Of a DNA stretch of 64,000 nt, positions 50,235 to 58,472 are shown one piece after another. The position numbers and the translations under genes are program-made. The notes beneath the pieces are model-generated. The model saw only the letters and a program-made list of their open reading frames with translations. It made no database searches and was not told the DNA's origin. Source of the DNA: DAORHV01 sp964434575 (lineage in GTDB: Bacteria > Patescibacteriota > Gracilibacteria > Peribacterales > Peribacteraceae); contig CAYSWB010000004.1 in NCBI GenBank assembly GCA_964434575.1, forward strand, positions 50,721 through 114,720, read 5' to 3'. Position 1 is the stretch's first letter; every line of letters starts with the position of its first letter.

Positions 50235-51488
50235 ATGTCCAACCGACGCCTGATCGCCGCCGCGACCGCCGTTTCGCTGCTGCTTCCTTTCGCCCCGGTT
50301 CTGGCCGAAGGCGACACTCCGGCCGAATTCATCGGCGCTTCCGCAGCCCCGCAGGTCGTGGAAGGGGAGTACATCGTGCTCTTGAACGACGGAGCATCGC
50401 CGGACGACGTGATCGGCAAGCACAAGGTGAACGCCAACCACGTGTACAAGAATCATCTGAAGGGCTTTGCCGGAAAACTGAACAAGCAACAGCTCAAGAG
50501 CCTGAAGGAAGATGCCCGCGTGGCGGCCGTCGAGCCCGACATCATCGTGACCGCGTTGGCCCAGACGCTGCCGACCGGTATCAATCGCGCCGAAGGAGAC
50601 CTGAGCCCCACCGCCGCCATCAACGGCACGGACCTCCCGCGCGTGAACGTGGACGTGGCGGTCATCGACACCGGCATCCAGAACAATCACCCCGATCTGA
50701 ACGTGGTCGGAGGCTACAACTGCGTCCCGAAGGGCACCCGCGTCGACCGCGCCAAGTGGCAGGATGACAACGGCCATGGCACGCACGTCGCCGGCACGGT
50801 CGGCGCCAAAGACAACGGCATCGGCCCCGTGGGCATGGCCCCCGGCGCACGCCTGTGGTCGGTGAAGGTTCTCAACGCCCAGGGTTCCGGCCAACTGTCG
50901 TGGATCATCTGCGGCATCGACTGGGTGACGGCCAACGCCGCCACCATCGAAGTGGCCAACATGAGCCTGGGCGGCGTCTTCACCAGCGCCGCGATGAACA
51001 CGTCCATCACCAACTCCGTGAACGCCGGAGTCGTTTACACGGTGGCGGCCGGTAACTCCGCGGCGGACGCCGCGACCTTCAGTCCGGCAAACCACCCGCT
51101 GGTCATCGCCGTGTCGGCCATCGCCGACTTCAACGGCGTGCCCGGCGGCGGAGCGGCTTCCACCTGCCGCCCGGACGTGGACGACACGTTCGCGGACTTC
51201 AGCAACTACGGCTCCGTGGTGGACATCGCGGCCCCCGGCACGTGCATCTACTCGACGTGGAAGGGCAGCGCGTACAGCACCATCAGCGGCACCAGCATGG
51301 CTTCGCCGCACGTCGCGGGAGCCGCCGCGTTGTACGTGGCCACCCATGCCAACCCGGCCACCGCGGCCGACGTGGCGGCCGTGAAGGCGGCCTTGATCGG
51401 CAGCGCCACCGCCCAGGCGGCGGCAGGCGGTTTCTCCGGCGACCCGGATGCCTTCGCCGAGCCGCTGCTGAACGTTTCGGGCTACTAA
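50235..51488 (+). CDS. Secreted subtilisin-family serine protease (S8)
   Basis: 417 residues: signal peptide (LIAAATAVSLLLPFAPVLA), an I9 inhibitor propeptide (EGEYIVLLNDGASPDDVIGK ... VAAVEPD, about 42-110), then the S8 domain with DVAVIDTGIQNNHPDL (Asp), DDNGHGTHVAGTVGAKDNG (His) and SGTSMASPHVAGAAALY (Ser); AAGNSA is the oxyanion Asn. Closest in pattern to proteinase K. Secreted protease, possibly for nutrition or processing of surface proteins. Confidence 0.95.
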   Translation: MSNRRLIAAATAVSLLLPFAPVLAEGDTPAEFIGASAAPQVVEGEYIVLLNDGASPDDVIGKHKVNANHVYKNHLKGFAGKLNKQQLKSLKEDARVAAVEPDIIVTALAQTLPTGINRAEGDLSPTAAINGTDLPRVNVDVAVIDTGIQNNHPDLNVVGGYNCVPKGTRVDRAKWQDDNGHGTHVAGTVGAKDNGIGPVGMAPGARLWSVKVLNAQGSGQLSWIICGIDWVTANAATIEVANMSLGGVFTSAAMNTSITNSVNAGVVYTVAAGNSAADAATFSPANHPLVIAVSAIADFNGVPGGGAASTCRPDVDDTFADFSNYGSVVDIAAPGTCIYSTWKGSAYSTISGTSMASPHVAGAAALYVATHANPATAADVAAVKAALIGSATAQAAAGGFSGDPDAFAEPLLNVSGY

Positions 51489-51502
51489 AAAAGATCCCAG
51501 AC

Positions 51503-51532
51503 AAACCGGGGCCCCAGGGCTCCGGTTTTTTT
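51503..51532 (+). terminator. Terminator of the subtilase gene
   Basis: Stem AAACCGG with CCGGTTT, inner GCCC/GGGC, then seven T. It overlaps the end of the convergent gene at 51531. Confidence 0.87.
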
Positions 51533-52058
51533 ATGCACGGCCCGGCGGCAATCCGCCGGTGGCGTACAGCGGGGGCAGGGGATCGCGCCCCTCAGACGGG
51601 TAGAGCGGGAAATCCTCCTCCTGTTCGGCGTCGTGGTTGCCTTCCACCGTGAACGGCAGCACGTGGCCGTCGGCGGTGACGACCGTTCCGCTGCGTCGCT
51701 CGTGCGCGCCCAGCGGGACATCGATGCGCTTGCCATCCAGCGTGCCGAAACGGTCGCCGTGGAACGACAGGTGGCCGTTGTTGTACTCCAGGCCCGATAC
51801 CATGTCGCCGTCGTGCAGGCGCACGGGCTCGGCGAGTTCGGGCAGAAACTTGTGGACATCGCCGAACACGGATTGGCTGTTGGCGTCCAGGTCGTCGTGC
51901 AGCTGGTCCAACACGAGCGCGGTTTCCTCGCGGGCCAGGTGGTCTTCGGCGAACTCCGGGCTGGACGTCAGGCGTCCGATGCGCGCGTTGAATGCCGCGA
52001 CGTCATCGCTGACGCGCTCCGCTTCCGGGCCGGTGGAAGGACGGATTTCAGGAGGCAT
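51531..52058 (-). CDS. Uncharacterised 175-residue protein
   Basis: Soluble, acidic, no signal peptide: FNARIGRLTSSPEFAEDHLA is helical, followed by a beta-rich half (LHDGDMVSGLEYNNGHLSFH, GTVVTADGHVLPFTVEG). Family not recognised. It overlaps the 75-residue gene upstream by 11 bp, so the pair is one unit. Its last codon lies at the subtilase terminator. Confidence 0.68.
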   Translation of the reverse strand: MPPEIRPSTGPEAERVSDDVAAFNARIGRLTSSPEFAEDHLAREETALVLDQLHDDLDANSQSVFGDVHKFLPELAEPVRLHDGDMVSGLEYNNGHLSFHGDRFGTLDGKRIDVPLGAHERRSGTVVTADGHVLPFTVEGNHDAEQEEDFPLYPSEGRDPLPPLYATGGLPPGRA

Positions 52059-52275
52059 GGTGGCGCAGGACGAGGCGGCGGAGGATGTGGTCGAGCTTGG
52101 CGATGGACCGTCCGAACAGCGACTGCTGCTTGGCGTCTCCCTTCTTCAGGCGCTTCAGGAGCGCGTCGCGCTGGGCCGGCGTCAGCCGTCCGGCCTCTTC
52201 GGCGATATGCGCGAGCACGGCCGAAGACAGGCACTGGATGCGCTTTACGTCGGACTGGAACGACTGGGTGTCCAT
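52048..52275 (-). CDS. Small helical protein (75 residues), unknown
   Basis: MDTQSFQSDVKRIQCLSSAV then a basic helical part (RLTPAQRDALLKRLKKGDAK) and IAKLDHILRRLVLRHHAS. Probably entirely helical; could be a small nucleic-acid or protein adaptor, but no family is recognised. Start at 52275 because the consensus promoter at 52307-52334 lies in the longer reading. Confidence 0.65.
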   Translation of the reverse strand: MDTQSFQSDVKRIQCLSSAVLAHIAEEAGRLTPAQRDALLKRLKKGDAKQQSLFGRSIAKLDHILRRLVLRHHAS

Positions 52276-52306
52276 CGCGTGAATGAAGAGGGGATTTGTT
52301 TCCTCT

Positions 52307-52334
52307 ATTATACCATATTTTTGGCTTGTGTAAA
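52307..52334 (-). promoter_or_regulatory. Consensus promoter of the 75/175-residue gene pair
   Basis: Minus strand: TTTACA (52334-52329), 16 bp, TATAAT (52312-52307) preceded by TGG. Leader to the ATG about 25 nt. Confidence 0.75.
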
Positions 52335-52384
52335 ACATCGGATGGAGCCGCCCAGCCTTGGAAAACCGCGTCTCCGCGATCGTG

Positions 52385-52390
52385 TATACT
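52385..52390 (+). promoter_or_regulatory. -10 element TATACT of the 7TM gene
   Basis: TATACT ends 6 nt before ATG 52397. It controls the two-gene amidoligase module and is leaderless. Confidence 0.6.
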
Positions 52391-52396
52391 CGCCGT

Positions 52397-53932
52397 ATGC
52401 GAACCCCAATCACCGTCTTGCTGACGGCCGCCATGCTCTCCGTAGCCGGCGTCGCTTTCGCCGCGACCGCGCTTCCCGTTGCGGAAACCCCGCCTGCCGC
52501 CGAAACCACCAAAGCCGTGATCACCGGACCCGACGACATCGCGGTGGGGCGCACGATCATCCTGGATGCGTCGGCCAGCACGACGACCGGTGAAAAAACC
52601 GAATACCGCTGGTTCATCGAGGAACCGCGCCAGACCATCTCCCGCAGCGTCGAGGCCATCTACACGCCGGAACGCCCCGGCACGCTGGTCTTCCACCTGG
52701 TGGTGCGCACCGTGTCGCTGACCGGCCAGGTCGAGGAATCCGAAACCACCCACACCGTCGTGGTGTACAGCCGCAAGATCGCGATGATCGCCGACGAAAC
52801 CGTCCCGCCCGAAAAACTGCTGGTGCACTCGCAGGCCGCCGCCGAGGCGGACATCTTCCTGCGCATCGTAACGCCCGCGTCCGCACCGTCGCCGCTGCGG
52901 ACAGATGACGCGCTGACGGAAGCCCTCTCCGAACAGCGCCAAGCCGTCGCCAATGCCGAAACCATCGTGGTCTGGACCGACGGTATTTCGGGCTTGCAGG
53001 CGCTGGTGAACTCGATGCAAAGCGACAGCGAACGGCTCTCGAACATCAAGAACCAGAGCATCGTGCTCATCACCGAACGCAGCTTAAACACCATCGCCCG
53101 CACCGCGCGCGGTCCGTTCTCGGTGCTGCAGCCGGAGCAGATGGTCATTACCAGAAGCGAAGCGATCAATCCGCTGCTGCTGTCGAAGAACATGGAAGAA
53201 TTCCGCACCACGCTGGTGCAGCGCGACATCGACTCGCTCACGCTCACGGCCACCAACGTCTTCTTCCGCCCATGGGACGTCTTGTCGTCGCTCGTGAACT
53301 ACATGCTCACGCACGGCATCTCCAGCCAGACGGTGCTGTTGCTTCTGATGCTGCCGATCATCGCCACGATCCTGGCGTTCCTCAAGCAGGTCATCGGCAT
53401 CACGACGTTCGGCTTGTACACGCCGTCCATCATCGCGCTGAGTTTCCTGGCCCTGGGCTGGTGGGTGGGCCTGCTGTTCCTCACGTTCATCCTGGCCACC
53501 GGCTACCTGACGCGCGCGATCATGAAGCGCTGGCGCCTCCTCTACATACCCAAGGTCGCCATCGTGCTGACGGCGGTGAGCTTCACGCTGCTGCTGCTCA
53601 TCGGCATCGGCACCATGCTCAACGTGACGTTCTCGCGCGACACGGTGTTCATCCTGCTGATCATGTCGTCGCTGACCGAGAACTTCCTGAGCATGAAGAG
53701 CGAGCAGGGCTGGCGCTCGGCCATCATGGGCATCGGCGAGACGGTCGCCGCCGCGCTGTTGTGCGTGGGTATCGTCCAATGGTCGCCGCTCCAATCGTTC
53801 ATCCTGGCCTACCCCGAAGTGATCCTGCTGACCGTCATCGTCAACGCGTTCCTCGGCCGCTGGACCGGCCTGCGCCTGTTGGAGTACATCCGCTTCCGTG
53901 AAGTCTTCCGCCATCTCCAGGAAGAAGAGTAA
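52397..53932 (+). CDS. PKD-like domain plus seven-transmembrane protein (7TM-transglutaminase family relative)
   Basis: 511 residues. Signal peptide (VLLTAAMLSVAGVAFA), a PKD/Ig-like domain (about 30-130, ITGPDDIAVGRTIILDASAS), an alpha/beta domain (about 130-285, TIVVWTDGISGLQALVN, QSIVLITERSLNTIA), then seven membrane helices (about 305-495, with IGITTFGLYTPSIIALSFLA). The membrane part matches the 7TM segment usually fused to an inactive transglutaminase and encoded beside ATP-grasp ligases; here the transglutaminase is replaced. The ATP-grasp gene follows after 11 nt, as in that context. Confidence 0.78.
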   Translation: MRTPITVLLTAAMLSVAGVAFAATALPVAETPPAAETTKAVITGPDDIAVGRTIILDASASTTTGEKTEYRWFIEEPRQTISRSVEAIYTPERPGTLVFHLVVRTVSLTGQVEESETTHTVVVYSRKIAMIADETVPPEKLLVHSQAAAEADIFLRIVTPASAPSPLRTDDALTEALSEQRQAVANAETIVVWTDGISGLQALVNSMQSDSERLSNIKNQSIVLITERSLNTIARTARGPFSVLQPEQMVITRSEAINPLLLSKNMEEFRTTLVQRDIDSLTLTATNVFFRPWDVLSSLVNYMLTHGISSQTVLLLLMLPIIATILAFLKQVIGITTFGLYTPSIIALSFLALGWWVGLLFLTFILATGYLTRAIMKRWRLLYIPKVAIVLTAVSFTLLLLIGIGTMLNVTFSRDTVFILLIMSSLTENFLSMKSEQGWRSAIMGIGETVAAALLCVGIVQWSPLQSFILAYPEVILLTVIVNAFLGRWTGLRLLEYIRFREVFRHLQEEE

Positions 53933-53943
53933 ACCGCCAAACC

Positions 53944-56382
53944 ATGCTGTTGCCGTTCTTCACCAATCGCGGCGTCCTCGGGCTGAATGCCCGGAACCTC
54001 CTGTATATCCGCCCGTACAATCCGCGGAAGGCCGTCGCGTTCGCCGACGACAAAATGAAGACCAAGGCATTCCTGTCGGCGCGCGGCATCCCGACGGCAC
54101 GCGTGTACGCGCGCATCGACAACCGCGAGCAGTTGCGGAACTTCGACTTCTCGTCGCTGCCCGAAACCTGCGTGCTGAAGCCCAACTACGGCTTCGGCGG
54201 CGAAGGCATCATGATCCTGAAAGGCCGTCGCAACGGCGAGTTCCTGGAGCAGGGCAAGTACCCGGTGCCCAAGAAACGCATGATCGCGCACATCGAAGAC
54301 ATCCTGGACGGCAAGTTCTCGGTGAACGGCATGAAGGACAGCGCGTTCTTCGAGAAGATCCTCATCGCCCACGAATCGTTCCTGCCGTTCCGCCCGGCCG
54401 GCCTGCCCGACATCCGCATCATCGTGTTCAACCTGATTCCGGTGATGGCGATGGTGCGCATCCCCACGCCCGAAAGCGGCGGCAAGGCCAACGTGCACCT
54501 GGGCGGCATCGGCATCGGCATGGACATGTCCAAGGGCACCACGACGTACGCCGCGCAGTACCACCACATGATCACTGAACTGTCGCACGGCACGCCGGTG
54601 CGCGGCATCGAAATCCCGTTCTGGGAAGAAATGCTGCTGATCTCGTCGCGCATCCAGCAGATGACGAACATCGGCTACCTGGCGGTGGACCTGACCATCG
54701 ATGAAGAACAGGGACCGGTGTTGCTGGAAGTGAACGCCAGGGCCGGCCTGATGGTGCAGGTGGCCAACTTGGCACCGCTGCGCGCCCGCCTGGAACGCGT
54801 GAAGGGCATTCAGGTCAGTTCGCCGGAAAAGGGAGTGCGCCTGGCGCAGGAGCTGTTCGGCGAGAAGGCGGCACGCCGCGCACGCATCGACGCCGAAGAC
54901 AAGCCCGTGCTGGGCATCCGCGAGACGCTGTCGTTCACCGGTGAGGAGTACAGCATGGACGTGGAATGCGGCATCGCGCCCGAATCCGAGCGCACCACGT
55001 TCAGCCCCGAGCTGATCGCGGAGCTGAAGCAGCACCATCTCATCGACGTCGCCGAGGGACAGGGGATGTACCGCGCCAAGTTCACGCTGGGCGGCAGGAA
55101 GATCCAGACCGCCGTGCACTCCGGCCCCACCGGCGAACCGGTCCGCGCCATGATCGGCCGCCGCGACCTGCAGGGCTTCCTCATCGACCCCGCGAAGAAA
55201 GCGACGCCCGCGCGCGCCGGCGTAAAGAAAGACCTGCACCCGCTGGACCGCGCGCTGGCCGGCCTGGACCGCGAAATTTCGCTGCTCAAGAACCTGCGTC
55301 CGACCAACTTGCGCGAGGAGCGCGACCGCTGCCTGGCCGACGACCGCTACAACCCGGTCTTCCAGTACCGGCCGATGGACACCGACATCGAAGAGCTTTC
55401 CCGGCGCCTGCACGAGATGAAATCCGACACGTCGCCGCTGGGGATCCTGCTGGACCGCAAGCGCCAGGAATTGCTGAAAAAGCTCGACCTGTTGGCCGCG
55501 CGCGGCGACAGCCGGAAGTTCAGCGCCGCGTCCCAGGCCCTGTATGGCGCGCCCAGCACGGCGCTGATGGGCTTTGCCGAGGCAACGCTCAAGTCCCAGG
55601 CCGCCTGCGATCTGCCGGCGGCGGGCAAAGACCTGTTGTCGGCCGAAGAGACCGCGCCGTTCCTGGAAGACGCGCTGGTCCAGTACGGCCTGCATGACTG
55701 GCAGGTGGTCGTCCGCCAGACCCTGGTGGCCGACTGCGCGGCTGGCGACAAGCGGCTGTTCATCCGTGCCGGGGCCAGGTTTTCGCGCAACCACATCGAA
55801 GCGCTCATCGCCCACGAGATCGAAACCCACGTGCTGACCTCCGAGAACGGCAACATGCAGCCCTATGAGCTGTTCCGCCGCGGTTTCGCCAACTACCTGG
55901 ATACCCAAGAGGGCCTGGCCATGTACAACCAAAACCGCGTCCTGACGCCGTATCATGAGAAGCGCTTCAACCATGCACGCGGGGTGCTGGCGGCCGCCTA
56001 CGCCCTGTCTCATTCGTTCGCAGATACCCGCACATATCTGGTGGAAAAACTGCATTACAGGCCGGAGAAGGCCCTCGGCATCGCCATCGGCCTCAAGCGC
56101 GGCATCATCGATACGTCCGAACCGGGGGCATTCACCAAAACCCTGGTCTATTTCCGCGGCTTGCGCGCCATTGAGCAATACGTTGCCTCCGGTGGCGATA
56201 TCCGCCGCCTGTACATCGGCAAAGTGGCCCTGGAGGATTTGGACGTGGTGCAGCACATCGAGGGCGTGAAGCCGCCGTTGTTGATCCCGACCTACCTGCG
56301 TCCGGCGCAAAGCATCAAGAACAGCAAGCAGAAGCCAAGAAAGAAGGCATCCAAGGACGGGGAAGACGCACAACAAGAATAG
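53944..56382 (+). CDS. Three-domain fusion: RimK-like ATP-grasp ligase, retropepsin-like domain, DUF1704 metallopeptidase
   Basis: 812 residues. (1) Residues 1-285: alpha-L-glutamate ligase-like ATP-grasp (FADDKMKTKAFLSARGIPTA, CVLKPNYGFGGEGIMILKG, VLLEVNARAGLMVQVAN). (2) About 310-415: a domain like the retropepsin-type partner of RimK ligases (ETLSFTGEEYSMDVECGIAP, KFTLGGRKIQTAVHSG). (3) About 430-790: DUF1704/QEGLA peptidase with HEIETHVLTSENG around residue 624 and DTQEGLAMYNQN. In other bacteria these are separate neighbouring genes. Predicted to build or cut peptide bonds on an amino-acid-modified product at the membrane. Confidence 0.83.
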   Translation: MLLPFFTNRGVLGLNARNLLYIRPYNPRKAVAFADDKMKTKAFLSARGIPTARVYARIDNREQLRNFDFSSLPETCVLKPNYGFGGEGIMILKGRRNGEFLEQGKYPVPKKRMIAHIEDILDGKFSVNGMKDSAFFEKILIAHESFLPFRPAGLPDIRIIVFNLIPVMAMVRIPTPESGGKANVHLGGIGIGMDMSKGTTTYAAQYHHMITELSHGTPVRGIEIPFWEEMLLISSRIQQMTNIGYLAVDLTIDEEQGPVLLEVNARAGLMVQVANLAPLRARLERVKGIQVSSPEKGVRLAQELFGEKAARRARIDAEDKPVLGIRETLSFTGEEYSMDVECGIAPESERTTFSPELIAELKQHHLIDVAEGQGMYRAKFTLGGRKIQTAVHSGPTGEPVRAMIGRRDLQGFLIDPAKKATPARAGVKKDLHPLDRALAGLDREISLLKNLRPTNLREERDRCLADDRYNPVFQYRPMDTDIEELSRRLHEMKSDTSPLGILLDRKRQELLKKLDLLAARGDSRKFSAASQALYGAPSTALMGFAEATLKSQAACDLPAAGKDLLSAEETAPFLEDALVQYGLHDWQVVVRQTLVADCAAGDKRLFIRAGARFSRNHIEALIAHEIETHVLTSENGNMQPYELFRRGFANYLDTQEGLAMYNQNRVLTPYHEKRFNHARGVLAAAYALSHSFADTRTYLVEKLHYRPEKALGIAIGLKRGIIDTSEPGAFTKTLVYFRGLRAIEQYVASGGDIRRLYIGKVALEDLDVVQHIEGVKPPLLIPTYLRPAQSIKNSKQKPRKKASKDGEDAQQE

Positions 56383-56498
56383 AGGGTCGGAAGAGGGGAT
56401 TGCGGGGGTCAAGACGGCTGTTTTTGGCATATGGAAGGGCTCTTCCGGCCTTTGACTGACGTAGTTCTTGATGTGGTATGTATAAATGTAAATGAATG

Positions 56499-56527
56499 TT
56501 GACAATCTCCCGGAATCTGGGTATAAC
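56499..56527 (+). promoter_or_regulatory. Strong promoter of the FPTTG surface protein
   Basis: TTGACA (56499-56504), 17 bp, TATAAC (56522-56527). It lies inside the longest open frame (from 56492), so translation must start downstream. Confidence 0.75.
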
Positions 56528-56560
56528 TACTGCCTTTTTGTCTCCATACCCCCCTTTCCC

Positions 56561-58360
56561 GTGAACGGAATTTCCTCCTTCCTTTCCCTCGAGCAGGCCA
56601 AGAAGGCCATCGCCGCCATGGCGGTGACCCTGCTGCTCGCTGGATCGTTCTCCGGACTGTTCTCGCTCACGGCGGAGACCGTCACCGCCGCCGCGGACCG
56701 CGCCCAGTGCGCCGACGGCCTGGATAACGATAACGACAACTTCCTCGACTATCCCCAGGACGACGACTGTCAGAGCCTGGACGACGACTTCGAGGGCCGC
56801 GGCACCAGCGGCGTGTTCGTCACCGTCCGTGACGACAAGGACACCGTCGCCCCCGGCGGTGCGGTGAACTACGTCATCACGCTGCGCCAGCAGCGCGACG
56901 CCCACCGCGTGCTCGACACCGTCACCTTCGACATCCCGCACCAGGTGACACTGGCTTCCGCCTCCGACGGCGGCGCCCTGTCCCCGGGCCGCGTGACCTG
57001 GCGCAACGTGTCGGTCCACCGCGACTCGACCCGCTCGCTGACCGTGCAGGCGAACATCAACCCCAACGCCCGCGAAGGACTGCTCATCGTCTCCCGCGTG
57101 CTGACCCAGGGCGCCGAGGCCAGCGACACCACGCTCGTCGAGCGTGCGGTCCAGCCCCAGGCCGAGGCCCTGAAGATCTCGCTGACCGACAACCGCGAGT
57201 ACGCCCAGCCGGGTGAGGTCCTGAACTACGTCATCCGCGTCCGCAACGACGCCAACGTCTCCAACACCAGCAATGTGTCGGTGGAACTGCCGTCCGACCT
57301 GGAGTTCTACTCGGCCACCGAGGGCTACACCCGCAAGACCAGCAACATCACCTGGGCCAACGTCAGCTTCGAGCCCCAGCAGGAAAAGACCTTCCTGCTC
57401 GCCGCCAAGCTCTATGAGCGCGTGCAGGACCGCTTCGTCTTCCGCACCCGCGCCTACGCAGGCGTTGCCAACGCCGTCGATCAGACCGTGATCCGCGTGG
57501 GTCTGCCGTACGACGCCATCTCCGCCAGCATCACCGACAACCGCGAGACGGTGGAGGCCGGCCAGGAACTGCGCTACGTCGTCACCGTCCGCAATAACAG
57601 CGACGTGGTGGGCACCAACGTGTCCGTCGACGCTTCCGTGCCGCGCTTCACCGAGATCGTGTCGATCGGCGACGGCGGCAAGTGGGACGGCAGCAACGTC
57701 CGCTGGCTCCTGTTCCCCATCGCTCCGAAGGATTCCCGTGAAGTCAGCTTCGTGATCCGCGTCCGTCCGGACGCCCCGCTGGGCTCCCAGCTTCTGGCCG
57801 GCGTGTCCGCCGACGGCAGCGCCGTGGAGCGCGACACCACCCAGGTGGTGGAGAAGAGCACCGAAGGCGTCGTGAAGCCGGTCCTGCTCCGCAAGGGCGT
57901 CGACCGCAGCGAAGTCAGCGCCGGCGGCCGCATCCGCTACACCCTCTACGTCCGCAACACGCTCGACCACGCCATCACGGACGCCATGATCGTGGACCGC
58001 TTCGACGGCCAGTACATGACCTTCGTCACCACCGACAACCCCGGCGCCCTCGTGAAGAGCATGCCCGGCCAGCTCGACTGGAAAGTCCCCGCGCTGCAGC
58101 CCGGCCAGACCTGGCAGGCCAGCTACGTCCTGGAAGTCGCCTCCGACATTCCGGACGGCACCGACTTGAACAACATCGCCTCCATCTCGGGCCGTGACGT
58201 GAGCGGCGTCGCCCTCTCGGAGAAAGTCCGCACTGTCTCGACCGAGATCCTCGCCGACTTCCCGACCACCGGCTTCGACATTGCCTCCGCCTTCGGCCTC
58301 GTGCTCGGTGCCGCCGGCATGGCGTCCGCCGGACTGCACCGCCGCCGCTTCTTCCTCTAG
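56561..58360 (+). CDS. Abundant-type DUF11 surface protein with C-terminal FPTTG sorting-like tail
   Basis: 599 residues from GTG 56561, chosen because a consensus promoter occupies the region before it. Signal peptide (KKAIAAMAVTLLLAGSFSGL). A calcium-loop-like CADGLDNDNDNFLDYPQDDD, then four to five DUF11-type beta sandwiches (ISLTDNREYAQPGEVLNYVI, ITDNRETVEAGQELRYVVTV). The end reads FPTTG (567-571), about 20 mostly apolar residues, then RRRFF, the layout of a sortase or similar sorting signal. Codon use is strongly biased to C-ending codons, which with the promoter suggests high expression, perhaps as S-layer. Confidence 0.87.
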   Translation: MNGISSFLSLEQAKKAIAAMAVTLLLAGSFSGLFSLTAETVTAAADRAQCADGLDNDNDNFLDYPQDDDCQSLDDDFEGRGTSGVFVTVRDDKDTVAPGGAVNYVITLRQQRDAHRVLDTVTFDIPHQVTLASASDGGALSPGRVTWRNVSVHRDSTRSLTVQANINPNAREGLLIVSRVLTQGAEASDTTLVERAVQPQAEALKISLTDNREYAQPGEVLNYVIRVRNDANVSNTSNVSVELPSDLEFYSATEGYTRKTSNITWANVSFEPQQEKTFLLAAKLYERVQDRFVFRTRAYAGVANAVDQTVIRVGLPYDAISASITDNRETVEAGQELRYVVTVRNNSDVVGTNVSVDASVPRFTEIVSIGDGGKWDGSNVRWLLFPIAPKDSREVSFVIRVRPDAPLGSQLLAGVSADGSAVERDTTQVVEKSTEGVVKPVLLRKGVDRSEVSAGGRIRYTLYVRNTLDHAITDAMIVDRFDGQYMTFVTTDNPGALVKSMPGQLDWKVPALQPGQTWQASYVLEVASDIPDGTDLNNIASISGRDVSGVALSEKVRTVSTEILADFPTTGFDIASAFGLVLGAAGMASAGLHRRRFFL

Positions 58361-58382
58361 AAGCAGACCCCATCGAGAGAAC

Positions 58383-58410
58383 AAAAGACCCCGGGTGACC
58401 GGGGTCTTTT
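58383..58410 (+). terminator. Terminator, left copy of a mirror-image pair
   Basis: Perfect 12-bp stem AAAAGACCCCGG with loop GTGA. The exact reverse complement of this 28-bp element occurs at 60497-60524. Confidence 0.87.
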
Positions 58411-58438
58411 CATGCACACTGCTCATCAATTTATGTAT

Positions 58439-58466
58439 TTGACAATATTTTATTCAAAAGTAAAAT
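58439..58466 (+). promoter_or_regulatory. Consensus promoter, leaderless type
   Basis: TTGACA (58439-58444), 16 bp AT-rich spacer, TAAAAT (58461-58466), then 6 nt to ATG 58473. Confidence 0.78.
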
Positions 58467-58472
58467 TTTGCT

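Noticed and set aside
53809..56505. An 898-residue minus-strand frame opposite the ATP-grasp fusion
   Set aside because: His/Arg/Val-rich antisense of GC-rich codons; the plus strand has clear motifs.
56315..58429. A 704-residue minus-strand frame opposite the FPTTG protein
   Set aside because: Antisense shadow produced by the strong C-ending codon bias of the real gene.
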